DNA of 64,000 nucleotides from positions 55,013 through 119,012 of the forward strand of contig CAZDQL010000005.1 of assembly GCA_964507325.1 (NCBI GenBank), read 5' to 3'. Below the pieces are notes generated by a model. That model was not told the origin of the DNA. It saw only the letters and a program-made list of their open reading frames with translations, and searched no databases. Shown here piece by piece: positions 35,182-44,480 of this stretch (position 1 is the first letter of the stretch; each line of letters opens with the position of its first letter). The translations under genes and the position numbers were made by a program. This DNA is from CAZDQL01 sp964507325 (GTDB taxonomy: Bacteria > Planctomycetota > UBA1135 > GCA-002686595).

Positions 35182-36579
35182 GTGGCGTTCAACTCCCCCG
35201 AGTTCCTGCTCTTCCTGCCGCTGGTGGTGCTCCTGTACGCCGCCCTGCTGCGCACCCGACACACGCGCGACGGCTTGCTCCTGGTGGCCAGCTACGCGTT
35301 CTACATGTCGTGGAACTGGAAGTACGCCGGGCTGATCGCCTTCTCGACCCTGGTCGACTACCGGGTCGGGATCGCGCTCGGGGAAGCGACGCGACCCGCG
35401 TTGCGGCGTGCGCTCCTGGTGACCAGTCTGGCGGTCAACCTGGGGCTGCTGGCGATCTTCAAGTACTGGAACTTCTTCTTCACCACCGCCGAGGACACCT
35501 GCTCGCTCCTGGGGTTCGACCTCTCGCTCCCCCACCACCGACTGCTCCTGCCGGTGGGGATCTCCTTCTACACCTTCCAGACCCTCTCCTACACGATCGA
35601 CGTCTACCGCCGGAAGCTCCCCGTGGAGCGTGACCTGGTCAAGTTCGGCGTCTTTGTCAGCTTCTTCCCGCAGCTCGTGGCGGGACCGATCGTTCGCGCG
35701 GCGTCGTTCCTGCCCCAGCTACACGCGCCGCGGATCCTGGCGGAGGAACGGGTGCGCTACGGCCTGTGGCGCGTCTTCCGCGGGCTCTTCAAGAAGATCG
35801 TGCTGGCGGACCTCCTGGCGAACTTCGCCGTCGACCCGGTCTTCGCCGAGCCCAGCGCGTACTCCTCCCTGGACCTGGTCCTGGCGCTCTACGCCTACGC
35901 CTTCCAGATCTACAACGACTTCTCGGGCTACAGCGACATCGCCATCGGTTCGGCGGCGATGCTGGGGTTCCGCATCCCCGAGAACTTCAACCGGCCCTAC
36001 CTGGCGCGCAACGTGCGCGAGTTCTGGACCCGCTGGCACATCTCTCTCTCGACCTGGCTGCGCGACTACCTGTACATCCCCCTGGGGGGCAGCCGCAGCA
36101 AGACGACGCGCAACCTGATGATCACCATGCTCTTGGGTGGTCTCTGGCACGGGGCGGCCTTGAACTTCATCCTGTGGGGTGCCTACCACGGCCTGCTGCT
36201 GGTCTTCGCGCGCGGAGCTCCACGCCACGGCGACTCGCAGGAGACCTCTGCCGCCCGGGCGGTCCTGGCCCGCCTGGGGACCTTCCACCTGGTGCTCTTC
36301 GGCTGGCTGCTCTTCCGCGTCACCGGGTGGGAGAACTTCGTCCAGTACCTGGGAGGGATGGTGGAGCTCTCATCCGGAACTCGCCTGCACCCCTACCTGG
36401 GCGTGGTCCTGGGCTTGGCGGTCCTCGCCCACGTCTGCCCGCAGGGGCGCATCGAAGCCCTCGGCGAACGCTTCCGGGGCCTGCCGTCCCCGCTCCAGGG
36501 GGCCGTCTACGCCGCTTCGATCCTGCTCTTCTGCGGGCTGTCGATCGACAGCCCCGCCTTCATCTACTTCCAGTTCTGA
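35182..36579 (+). CDS. MBOAT family O-acyltransferase (AlgI-like)
   Basis: A 465-residue polytopic membrane protein. Family signatures are YAFYMSWNWKYAGLIAFSTL, IFKYWNFFF, LPVGISFYTFQTLSYTIDVY, LVAGPIVRA, YSDIAIGSAAMLGF and FWTRWHISLSTWLRDYLYIP, with the catalytic His in LGGLWHGAALNFILWGAYHG. AlgI homologues carry acyl groups across the membrane for polysaccharide O-acetylation. The start is the GTG at 35182, three bases after the SGNH stop. The stop codon (TGA 36577-36579) lies inside the left end of the mobile-type repeat, where an 11-bp direct repeat restores the native stop. Confidence 0.92.
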   Translation: MAFNSPEFLLFLPLVVLLYAALLRTRHTRDGLLLVASYAFYMSWNWKYAGLIAFSTLVDYRVGIALGEATRPALRRALLVTSLAVNLGLLAIFKYWNFFFTTAEDTCSLLGFDLSLPHHRLLLPVGISFYTFQTLSYTIDVYRRKLPVERDLVKFGVFVSFFPQLVAGPIVRAASFLPQLHAPRILAEERVRYGLWRVFRGLFKKIVLADLLANFAVDPVFAEPSAYSSLDLVLALYAYAFQIYNDFSGYSDIAIGSAAMLGFRIPENFNRPYLARNVREFWTRWHISLSTWLRDYLYIPLGGSRSKTTRNLMITMLLGGLWHGAALNFILWGAYHGLLLVFARGAPRHGDSQETSAARAVLARLGTFHLVLFGWLLFRVTGWENFVQYLGGMVELSSGTRLHPYLGVVLGLAVLAHVCPQGRIEALGERFRGLPSPLQGAVYAASILLFCGLSIDSPAFIYFQF

Positions 36580-36772
36580 ACTGCCTCCCTTCAGTGTGCT
36601 TTCCCGGGGGCCTCTCGCCACAACCCCCCTACCACCAAGGACTTCGAGCTTCCTCCCCTGGGAGCAGGCCCCCACGCCCGCCGAGGGCAGTCGGCGGCGG
36701 GCCTGAGAGGGGGGGCCGCCAGTGGAACGCTGGCACCGGGGCGCCATGTGCACACTGAAGGGGGGCAGTTCA
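36577..36772. repeat. MITE-like non-coding repeat, copy 1
   Basis: About 196 bp. Terminal inverted repeats: TGAACTGCC then TCCCTTCAGTGTGC at the left end, matched on the other strand at the right end with one mismatch over 23 nt. TCCAGTTCTGA occurs just outside/at both ends (36569-36579 and 36774-36784), a probable target-site duplication of 8-11 bp. The interior holds a strong hairpin (GCCCGCCG ... CGGCGGGC). The reverse complement aligns with copy 2 at 45132-45347, best over the last ~70 nt (GCTCGAA, CCTTGG, GGCGAG, AGCACA, GAAGGG, GGCAGTTC in the same order). No coding capacity. It occupies most of the 318-bp gap between the MBOAT gene and protein B. It may be mobilised in trans or act as a structured RNA. 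Confidence 0.7.
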
Positions 36773-36897
36773 CTCCAGTTCTGATTCCAGCTCCGAGGCG
36801 TCGAACGCCCTTTCCGGGATAAATTCAACTTCCTACCACCGGGTGGCCGAAATCGAGGCTGTTGCCTTGGGGGATAGCGGCACAGAGAGGTGGAATC

Positions 36898-39387
36898 ATG
36901 GCTTGTTCGAGGAAGATCCGTGCGGGGATGGGGGTCCGTGCCTGGGGTGCGGTGCTCGTGCTGGCCGCCTGCTCCGGGGGGGGCGGATCCAGTAGCGGAA
37001 TGGACTCCGGTAGCGGATCGGAGGGAGGCGAGGAGGTGCGCCGCGGCGAGATCGTGGCGCGGCTCGAGCTGGCCACACCCGCGGCCACGAGCTTCTTCGT
37101 CCAGGCCACCCTGCCGGTACCCCCCGGCACGCTCTGTGACGACAACCCCAAGGTCCCTCTGGCGGTCGTCAACCTCGGCGGGTTGACCGCCCCGACCCAA
37201 GTCGAGACCGTCACGCGCTACCCGCGGCGGGAGGACGGCGCGTCGGTGGTGGAGGTCATCTCGAGGGTGCGGCGCGATCCGGACCTCAAGCCGGGGGATC
37301 CGTTGGTGCTCTGGGTGGTGAAGAAGCCCCATCACGCGGCCGACATGCGCCTCGCGAAGACGGTGCGCTCGATGCTCGGCACCGGCGGCGCGATGACCCT
37401 GCACACGCGCGACGTCTTCGGCCACGACTACCGCGCCGACCTCTTCCGCAAGGTGATCACCCAGGATCCCACCGCGCGCAAGCTGCGCCAGGGCTCCTTG
37501 GTGCACGAGTACGCCCTGCACGAGGTGCTCGCCCCGGTCGAGCCCAAGGGCGGAGCGCAGGGCACCCTCTCACACCTGATGGGCGTCCACGCCTACGTCA
37601 CCACCTACGACCGGGCGGAGTGGTTCCTGCTCGACCTGCACGTCCACAACGGCATGGACGGCCTCGATCCGGAGCACACCGAAGACGACGCCCAGAGGGA
37701 GCTCTTCTTCGAGGACCTGCGCCTGCGCCTGCCGAAGGGGTGGAAGGCGAGCGCGCTGCTGGAGCACCCCTCCGCTGGAGCGGGCTACACCTCCGGCGCC
37801 TGGAACGTCTACCCGCTGGTCAAGCCCCAGGCGAACGGGAAGTTGCACTGGATGCCGCGCCAAGGGCGCTTCGCACGTCGGCTGGTGGTGTACCGCGAAG
37901 GCCACAGGAGCGAGGCCGAGGCGGTCCTGCACAAGCACTACCTGGCGTTCTGCCGCCCCGGTACAGCGCGCGACGGTGATCTGCTCTGGTCCTGGTGGAA
38001 CCCCGACACCCCGGTCTGGTTCCCCCAGGCGCAGCGCCTGCCCTCACTCGACTTCCTCAACGGCGATGCGCTGCGCGCTGAGCTCGAGGGGGAGTGGATC
38101 GCGCGCCGCGACCAGCTCGCCAGCGGCAGCACGGGGACCTACCCGCTGCAGAGCCCGGCCCTGGGTTGGGCCCAGCCCTGGGGCGTCGACTACGGCGGCA
38201 TGACCGGCATGGACGAGATCAACGTCGTGGACGGCATGATCGAAGCCAGCGTCGGCTCGCGCGAGGGGTACCTCCTGGCCCTGCTCACGGCGCGCTGCTA
38301 CATCGACCGCCAACCGACGGCCCTCTACTCGCGCACCGGGCGGCCGACGCGCTACGAGGATCTCCTGGTCACGGAGGGCTTCGGCGCCCCCTACGTCGAC
38401 TGCAACGTCTACGTCACGCCACTCCCCCAGCCGGACCCCTTCGGGTTCACCACCGCGCCCACCTTCCAGGTCGATGCCGCCCTGGCCCAGGGCCGCGCCC
38501 CGAACTACCGCGACGAGCTCGACAGCTGGATGCCGATCGACATCCAGCACTACATCCGCCACACGCGCAACCTGAAGATCCTGGCCTGGCTGGGGAACGA
38601 CTCGCTGGCGCGGGATCAGCTCGAGGCGGCGGGGGAGGTCTTCCGGCTGGGATTCCACGCCTACCGCAACTCCGCCTACGGCTACACCCAGAACACGGGC
38701 CTGCGCGCCAAGATGGACTACGTCGCGGAGTACCCGGGCATCGGGGTCGACTTCCAGCGCGGCGAGGGGTGGGGCACCGACGCGGCGGTGGCCGCCTACC
38801 TGCTCGGCAATGACGAGCTGCGCCAGCGCTATCGTCCCTGGTTCGCCCAGATCACGGACACGGTGGTGGCGGGGCAGTCGACCTGCACCGGGAACCTGAT
38901 GGCGACCCCCATCGGCAAGCTCTTCGAGGGTCAGTACCGGGTGCGCTTCACGGCTCACGCGTCCTACGCGGACAACGCCCTGCGCGGGATCCAGCGCTCG
39001 GTGTTCGCGGGGGCCGACAACCAGCGAGCGGAGCAGCTGGGGCAGCTGCTCGTGCGCCACGCCTACGGGCAGATGTCACCCCCCTTCTGGAACGAGGAGT
39101 TCTCGCGGCCCTGGTTCTACATGGGCGTCGGGGAAGTGGACGGCGGGCAGGGCGAGTTCTGCACGGACGTTCCGGGGGAGGCCTTCGGGGACTACACCTG
39201 CAACATCTGGTTCTACTCCTCCTTGGCGTACGCCTACGAGGAGACCGGCGACGAGATGTTCCTCTACCGCGCTGCCGAGATGCTGGGCGGGGGAGACCTG
39301 CTCTCGCTATTGGAGGCACAGGGGACCTACAACCTGCAGACCACTGCAGCGTTGATCGCCCTGCTGCAAGAACATCCCGTGGAGTGA
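36898..39387 (+). CDS. Large lipoprotein B, paralogue of the 31674 gene
   Basis: An 829-residue protein. Lipobox in VLVLAACSGGGG, followed by a Ser/Gly linker, so it is membrane-anchored, unlike its paralogue. It shares with the 31674 protein LDLHVHNGMDGLD, MPRQGRFARRL, SPALGWAQPWGV, YGGMTGMDEIN, DRQPTALYSRTGR, PIDIQHYIRHTRNLKILAWL and GQSTCTGN. The family looks like a beta-rich N-domain plus an alpha/alpha-toroid; carbohydrate processing is inferred from the SGNH/MBOAT neighbours. The ATG at 36898 has a GAGAGG ribosome site. The MITE-like repeat lies upstream and separates it from the MBOAT gene. Confidence 0.65.
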   Translation: MACSRKIRAGMGVRAWGAVLVLAACSGGGGSSSGMDSGSGSEGGEEVRRGEIVARLELATPAATSFFVQATLPVPPGTLCDDNPKVPLAVVNLGGLTAPTQVETVTRYPRREDGASVVEVISRVRRDPDLKPGDPLVLWVVKKPHHAADMRLAKTVRSMLGTGGAMTLHTRDVFGHDYRADLFRKVITQDPTARKLRQGSLVHEYALHEVLAPVEPKGGAQGTLSHLMGVHAYVTTYDRAEWFLLDLHVHNGMDGLDPEHTEDDAQRELFFEDLRLRLPKGWKASALLEHPSAGAGYTSGAWNVYPLVKPQANGKLHWMPRQGRFARRLVVYREGHRSEAEAVLHKHYLAFCRPGTARDGDLLWSWWNPDTPVWFPQAQRLPSLDFLNGDALRAELEGEWIARRDQLASGSTGTYPLQSPALGWAQPWGVDYGGMTGMDEINVVDGMIEASVGSREGYLLALLTARCYIDRQPTALYSRTGRPTRYEDLLVTEGFGAPYVDCNVYVTPLPQPDPFGFTTAPTFQVDAALAQGRAPNYRDELDSWMPIDIQHYIRHTRNLKILAWLGNDSLARDQLEAAGEVFRLGFHAYRNSAYGYTQNTGLRAKMDYVAEYPGIGVDFQRGEGWGTDAAVAAYLLGNDELRQRYRPWFAQITDTVVAGQSTCTGNLMATPIGKLFEGQYRVRFTAHASYADNALRGIQRSVFAGADNQRAEQLGQLLVRHAYGQMSPPFWNEEFSRPWFYMGVGEVDGGQGEFCTDVPGEAFGDYTCNIWFYSSLAYAYEETGDEMFLYRAAEMLGGGDLLSLLEAQGTYNLQTTAALIALLQEHPVE

Positions 39388-39538
39388 CCTAGGGATCACT
39401 CCCGGGTTGCCTGGGAGGCGTTGACGGGGTGGGGATCCTCGGGGTGGGGATCCCCGCCTTCTGTCGTGCAGCGCTGACGGCAGCTCGACCCCTTGCGCGG
39501 CATCCCCCTCCCGGGACAATGTCCCCATCCGCGCTCCC

Positions 39539-41353
39539 GTGAGAACCCTCCTGCAAGCGCTGCGCCCCGGGTCGGTCCGGGTCCATCCCGCCGAAGTCGT
39601 CTCCCTGGCGGGGTGGCTCTTGGCCCTGGCGATCGTCGAGGGGCTCGGTCGCGGGATCCAGACCGACGCCGGCGACGCCTTGATCGTCGCGGGGCTCGGC
39701 GTCTTGGCCGCCGCGACCTACGCCGGGCACCGCCGCTACGACCTCTTCTGGACGCAGGCCCTGGCCCGGGTGGCGCGGGGTCTGGCGCACCGGACGCGTG
39801 CACTGGAGCCGACCTTCGGACTCGATCTGCGCGGGAGCCCGCCCCTGCCCCGGGCCGTGCCCTGGCTGCACCGACTCGCGGGTCCCGTGGCGCTGCTCCT
39901 GACGGGTTGGCTCTGGTGGCACCGGGAGAGCTTCCCCCACGGGCTACACACCGCGCCGGCCCCCCTCTACCTCTTGCGCCTGGCTGGTCTGGTCGCCCTC
40001 TGGGGGGCGCTGGTCGCGGGGTCCCTCTTGGGCCTGGCCTGCGGCCTGGGCTGGGTCCACGACCGGGCCCTCGCCACGGGGCGCGGGAGCACCCCGGTCG
40101 ACGCGCGCCCCTGGGCGGTCCCCCTGGCGGTCTTCCTGCTCGGCGCGGGGGCGGCGCTCCTCTTGCCCGTGACCGTCCCGGTGGTCGCGATCTCGGTCAC
40201 CTCGCTGGTAGCCATGATCCTGCTCCTCTTCTCGCCCGCGGAGCTCGAACTGGTCTGGCGGGACAAGCGGGGCGGGATCCGCGCCACCGCCTGGGGCCGA
40301 ACCGCCCTCTCCTGGATGGTGGTGGGCGCTTGCCTGGGCGTCGCGCCCACGATCCTGACGCGAGGAGAGGACCTCTTCACCTCCAGCTCCGGGAGCGGCG
40401 CCACGATGCCGGTGACCGAGGTCCTGGGTAGCGCCTACGCCTGGTGCGCGAGCCTGGTGCTCTGCGCAGTGCTGTCGGGCCTGGTCCGACTGCAGCGGCG
40501 ACGCAGGAGCTTCGTGATGGCCGCCTGCGCGGTGCCGCGGGTGCGGATCGAGGGGGAGGCCCTCACCACCGCGCTGCGCGCTGCGCTGTACCGGGCGGGT
40601 TGGCGGGTGAGCTCCGGCGAGGACCCCGCCGCCCCGGGGGAGGTGATCGCCCACCTCGACTCCGACGCGCTGCCGGCCGACCCCCTCTTCGGCCCGAGCT
40701 GGCCCCGGCGGGTGTGCCCCGATTGGCTCGCGAGCCCGGAAGGCCTCTCGGCCCTGGCTCGGCGGCGCACGCGCACCCTGCGGCGCAAGCTCCTGCGGGG
40801 CCTGCGGCGCGCCTGGAAGCGCGCCGCCACCCGCGAGTTCCAGCGCGGGCAGGGGTTCTGGCTCGCGCCCCACTACTGGTTCGTCAGCGGCCTGACCCGC
40901 GACGTCCCGGAGGGGGATCACCACCCCGGCGAGCCGGTCTTCGACGACCGCGTCGGCCCGGCGTTCGAGCACGTCCTGCCCTGGGCGGCGCGCGTCCACT
41001 TCCACCGGCTGATGAGCGACCTCGAGATCGATCTCGTCTTCGTGGAGGACGGCTTGGGGTGGCGCAAGGTGGCGGCCTTCCTGCGCACCCTCTTCGAGCT
41101 GCACGACCTCTTCGGCGGGAGCCAGCCCGCAGAGGACCGTCACTTCCAGGGGCTGGGAGGCGTGAGAGTGATCCTGCACGAGGCGGGGCTCGACTCCCCC
41201 TTCCGCTCGCCGACCTACCCCGAGCCGGACTACGAGGAGGTGGGCCGAGCCCGGGTGGCCCTGGTCTTCCGCGATCGGGGGGGCGACGAGCGCCGGGCGC
41301 CGGTGCCGCGGGGCTCGGACAGGCTCCCGCAACCGGTGACCCCCGGGATCTGA
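39539..41353 (+). CDS. Polytopic membrane protein with large soluble C-terminus, unknown
   Basis: A 604-residue protein. About eight hydrophobic segments lie in the first 330 residues (VVSLAGWLLALAIVEG, GLVALWGALVAGSLLGLACG, VSLVAMILLLFSP-like stretches). Then a soluble basic domain follows (RRRTRTLRRKLLRGLRRAWK, GFWLAPHYWFVSGLTRD, VHFHRLMSDLEIDLVFVEDG). I recognise no family. The GTG start is at 39539, and a GGGACA-A-TGTCCC inverted repeat (13 nt) lies about 20 nt upstream. The gene stands alone before the ABC-F gene. Confidence 0.65.
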   Translation: MRTLLQALRPGSVRVHPAEVVSLAGWLLALAIVEGLGRGIQTDAGDALIVAGLGVLAAATYAGHRRYDLFWTQALARVARGLAHRTRALEPTFGLDLRGSPPLPRAVPWLHRLAGPVALLLTGWLWWHRESFPHGLHTAPAPLYLLRLAGLVALWGALVAGSLLGLACGLGWVHDRALATGRGSTPVDARPWAVPLAVFLLGAGAALLLPVTVPVVAISVTSLVAMILLLFSPAELELVWRDKRGGIRATAWGRTALSWMVVGACLGVAPTILTRGEDLFTSSSGSGATMPVTEVLGSAYAWCASLVLCAVLSGLVRLQRRRRSFVMAACAVPRVRIEGEALTTALRAALYRAGWRVSSGEDPAAPGEVIAHLDSDALPADPLFGPSWPRRVCPDWLASPEGLSALARRRTRTLRRKLLRGLRRAWKRAATREFQRGQGFWLAPHYWFVSGLTRDVPEGDHHPGEPVFDDRVGPAFEHVLPWAARVHFHRLMSDLEIDLVFVEDGLGWRKVAAFLRTLFELHDLFGGSQPAEDRHFQGLGGVRVILHEAGLDSPFRSPTYPEPDYEEVGRARVALVFRDRGGDERRAPVPRGSDRLPQPVTPGI

Positions 41354-41358
41354 GCCGC

Positions 41359-41364
41359 TATCCT
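41359..41364 (+). promoter_or_regulatory. -10-like TATCCT box before the ABC-F gene
   Basis: TATCCT ends 11 nt before the ATG at 41376, leaving a leader of only a few nucleotides. It is identical to the box before xerC (1891-1896). Confidence 0.45.
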
Positions 41365-41375
41365 CGTCGCCCGCC

Positions 41376-43049
41376 ATGAGCGACGACAAGATCATCTACC
41401 AGCTCCAGGACCTCTCCAAGTTCTACGACCAGCGTCAGATCCTGAAGGGAATCACCCTGGCCTTCCTCGAGGGGGCCAAGATCGGACTGATCGGTCTGAA
41501 CGGCGTCGGCAAGTCGACCTTGCTGCGCATCATCGCCGGGGAGGACAGGGACTTCGAGGGCACCGCCAAGGTCGTCGGCGGCGAGTACTCGATCGGGCTC
41601 TTGGCCCAGGAACCGCCCCTCAGCGAGGAGAAGACGGTGGGTGGCAACATCGACGAAGCGGTCGACCACCTGCGGCAGATCGAGGCGCGCTACACCGAGG
41701 TGATGGGCCTCATGGGCGAGGCGGAGGGTGAGGAGCTCATCAAGCTCTCCGACGAGTACGACCGCCTCCAACACGAGATGGACAGCAAGGGGATCTGGGA
41801 CATCGACAGCCGCTTGGAGCAGGCCGCCCACGCCCTGCAGGTCCCGCCGATGGAGCGCGACGTGAAGAGCCTCTCGGGTGGAGAGCGGCGGCGGGTCGCG
41901 CTCTGCAAGCTCCTGCTCGACCACCCCGACATCCTGCTGCTCGACGAGCCCACCAACCACCTGGATGCCGACTCGATCGCCTGGCTCGAGACGCACCTGG
42001 CGGACTACGAGGGCCTGGTGATCCTCATCACCCACGACCGCTACTTCCTCGACAACGTGGTCGGCTGGATGCTCGAGCTCGAGCGCGGCAGCGCGCGCCC
42101 CTACAAGGGCAACTACTCCACCTACCTGGAGCAGAAGCAGAAGGAGCTCGATCTCAAGCGCAAATCGGACGCGGCGCGGGAGAAGGTCCTGGCGCGCGAA
42201 TTGGAGTGGATCCGGCGCACGCCGTCGGCGCGCACCAAGCGCTCCAAGGCGCGGCTCAAGCGCTATCAGGACCTCGCCACCCAGAAGGCCGAAGACCAGC
42301 TCGAGTCGGTGGAGCTGCGCATCCCCCCGGGACCGCGGCTGGGAGACAAGGTGCTCGAGGTGCACGGGCTCTCAAAGGGCTACGACGGACGCACCCTCTT
42401 CGAGGATCTCACCTTCGACGTCCCTCCCCAGGCCAAGCTGGGGGTGATCGGCGCCAACGGGCTGGGCAAGTCGACCCTGATGAAGATCGTCATGGGCACC
42501 GAGAGCGCGGACGACGGACGCGTGGAGGTCGGCTCCACGGTCGAGATCACCTTCATCGATCAGAGTCGCACGGTCCTGGACGACTCCAAGTCGGTCTTCG
42601 AGAACATCACCGGCGGCAACGAAGTCCTGCCCTTCGGCACTCGCACCCTCGATTCCCGGGCCTACGTGGCGCGCTTCAACTTTCGCGGCGAGGATCAGCA
42701 GCGACTGGTGGGCGAGTGTTCGGGGGGGATGCGCAACCGCGTGGTGCTGGCCAAGATGCTGCGCGAGCCCGCCAACCTGGTGATCATGGACGAGCCCACG
42801 AACGACCTCGACCTGGACACCCTGCGGGTGCTCGAGGAGGCGATCCAGCACTACCCCGGGTCGATGATCATCGTGACCCACGACCGCTACTTCCTGAACC
42901 GCGTGGCGACCCACATCCTGGCCTTCGAGGGGGACACCGTGGTCAACTTCCACCACGGGGACTACGAGTCCTACCGCGAATGGCGCCTGGCGCGCGGGGA
43001 CGATCCGGACGCACCCAAGGGCCCCCACCGCAAGTTCGCTCGGCGCTAG
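41376..43049 (+). CDS. ettA: ABC-F protein, energy-dependent translational throttle EttA
   Basis: A 557-residue cytosolic protein with two ATPase domains and no membrane part. It binds the ribosomal E site and couples translation start to ATP level. Walker A motifs are GLNGVGKSTLL and GANGLGKSTLM, Walker B motifs LLLDEPTNHLD and VIMDEPTNDLD. The EttA-type arm (about residues 95-135) and P-site linker (RRTPSARTKRSKARLKRYQD) are present. The second signature motif reads CSGGMRNRV, with Met replacing the usual Glu/Gln of SGGE/SGGQ, whereas the first is normal (LSGGERRRV). It converges with the GT4 gene 5 bp away. Confidence 0.9.
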   Translation: MSDDKIIYQLQDLSKFYDQRQILKGITLAFLEGAKIGLIGLNGVGKSTLLRIIAGEDRDFEGTAKVVGGEYSIGLLAQEPPLSEEKTVGGNIDEAVDHLRQIEARYTEVMGLMGEAEGEELIKLSDEYDRLQHEMDSKGIWDIDSRLEQAAHALQVPPMERDVKSLSGGERRRVALCKLLLDHPDILLLDEPTNHLDADSIAWLETHLADYEGLVILITHDRYFLDNVVGWMLELERGSARPYKGNYSTYLEQKQKELDLKRKSDAAREKVLARELEWIRRTPSARTKRSKARLKRYQDLATQKAEDQLESVELRIPPGPRLGDKVLEVHGLSKGYDGRTLFEDLTFDVPPQAKLGVIGANGLGKSTLMKIVMGTESADDGRVEVGSTVEITFIDQSRTVLDDSKSVFENITGGNEVLPFGTRTLDSRAYVARFNFRGEDQQRLVGECSGGMRNRVVLAKMLREPANLVIMDEPTNDLDLDTLRVLEEAIQHYPGSMIIVTHDRYFLNRVATHILAFEGDTVVNFHHGDYESYREWRLARGDDPDAPKGPHRKFARR

Positions 43050-43054
43050 CAGGG

Positions 43055-44200
43055 CTACGGCGAGGAGGACTCCACCCCCATCGCCTTGGCCAGGTCCACC
43101 TCGGACCGCGCGCAGGCATCCAGGAGGACCGCTTCGAAGCGGCTGGTGACGTCCCCCCAGGCGTAGCGCGTCCGGGCCAGCTCCCGCGCTCGCACGCCCC
43201 AGCGCCGGCGGCGCTCCGGCGAGCCCACGGCGATCCCGAGGGCATCGATCCAGGCCTCCAAGTCCCCCTCGGGCGCCAGGAGGCCCGCCTCGTCGGAACC
43301 GACCAGCGCCTCGTAGCGCGGGGTGTCGCAGGCCATCACCGGCAGGCCGGAGGCCAGGGCGCGCCGCACGCGCCAGCCGGCGACGTCGTCGCCGGTCTCG
43401 GGCACCAGCAGCAGGGTCGCGGCCCCGAAGAGACCGGGCAGCTCCGCGCGAGGTGGGGTCGCGCACCAGTGCACCTGGGCCCCCACCCCCAGTCGGTCCG
43501 CCAGGGTGCGCAAGCGGCGGCGTTCCGGACCGTCGCCGGCGATCACCAGGGCCCAGTGGCCGGTGCGCCCCGCGCCGGCCGCGAAGGCGCGGATCACCAG
43601 GCCCACCCGCGTTCCGGCGTCGAGCCGACCGACGTAGAGCAGCACCCGCCCGCGCACCCCGTGGCGCCCGAGCAGATGGGTGGTCAGCCCGGGGCGATAG
43701 CGGGTGAGGTCGACGCCCGGGGGCACCACCTCGATCTCGTCACCCCGATAGCCGCGCTCGACCAGTTGATCCCGGGCGACGGCGTCGAGGGCCACCACCC
43801 GCGCGGCCTGCCGCGCCACCGCGCGCCCCCAGAGGCTCTGCCCCAGCCAGCGCAGGAAGCGCGCGAAGCGGGGGATGCGCGGCGGGACTCCCTGCTCCAC
43901 CAGGACCAGGGGCACCTCCAGGCGCCGCGCCGCTTGGGCGCCCCTCCAGGCCGCCGGGGAGCGGGTGTCGTAGGCGACGACCACGTCGGGCCGGAAGTCG
44001 ATCAGCCCGCGCCGGGTCCCCCACTGCTCTTCTGCGCCTCCGCCCGCAGCGCCGGGCCTTCCCTCCGGGGGAGCTCCGAAGCCGCACACCGTGTGTCCCC
44101 GGTCGAGAAGCTCGCGGGCGATCGACGCAGGGTGCCCCTCACCCCCGCGCGTCAGGCGGAAGGGATCGACGACCAGGGCGATGCGCAGGGCTCGGACCAT
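43055..44200 (-). CDS. Family 4 glycosyltransferase
   Basis: A 381-residue GT-B enzyme. The N-terminal Rossmann domain begins LRIALVVDPFRLTRGGEGHP with the glycine-rich acceptor loop. The C-terminal nucleotide-sugar domain has GRVLLYVGRLDAGTRVGLVI, VIAGDGPERRRLRTLA, and an end region (LPVMACDTPRYEALVGSDEA) in place of the usual E-x7-E; the second Glu is in DEAGLLAPEGD. It is expected in the cytoplasm, transferring a sugar to lipid or glycan. The ATG at 44200 places the fold start correctly. It is divergent from the HAD gene across a 280-bp intergenic region. Confidence 0.85.
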   Translation of the reverse strand: MVRALRIALVVDPFRLTRGGEGHPASIARELLDRGHTVCGFGAPPEGRPGAAGGGAEEQWGTRRGLIDFRPDVVVAYDTRSPAAWRGAQAARRLEVPLVLVEQGVPPRIPRFARFLRWLGQSLWGRAVARQAARVVALDAVARDQLVERGYRGDEIEVVPPGVDLTRYRPGLTTHLLGRHGVRGRVLLYVGRLDAGTRVGLVIRAFAAGAGRTGHWALVIAGDGPERRRLRTLADRLGVGAQVHWCATPPRAELPGLFGAATLLLVPETGDDVAGWRVRRALASGLPVMACDTPRYEALVGSDEAGLLAPEGDLEAWIDALGIAVGSPERRRRWGVRARELARTRYAWGDVTSRFEAVLLDACARSEVDLAKAMGVESSSP

Positions 44201-44302
44201 GGTGAGACACTTCCACAGTGGAATAGCCGGAGACGGCTGGCGATCGAACCGCCCTCCGACTCCGACGAATCAAGCCTACGCCGCCCAGTTCGCCCGCGAC
44301 GG

Positions 44303-44333
44303 ATCGGGGGGGGAGAAGATCTTTCCCCCCGAT
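44303..44333. repeat. Inverted repeat in the 280-bp GT4/HAD intergenic region
   Basis: ATCGGGGGG and CCCCCCGAT pair around GGAGAAGATCTTT. A second small palindrome TTCCAC-A-GTGGAA lies 23 nt before the GT4 start. No gene was found between 44201 and 44480; the region holds the divergent promoters. Confidence 0.45.
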
Positions 44334-44480
44334 TCGAGACGAAAGCGCGGCATTCATCCTCATGCAGAGACCCTGGATGCCGAGAACGGAAACTGCCGTC
44401 GTCCTCTCCCGACGAAGCCTCTCCCATTCCCCAATCGAATGCGTTCTCCGTATAGCCCCCTACCCGGGTCGGGCCCGCCG

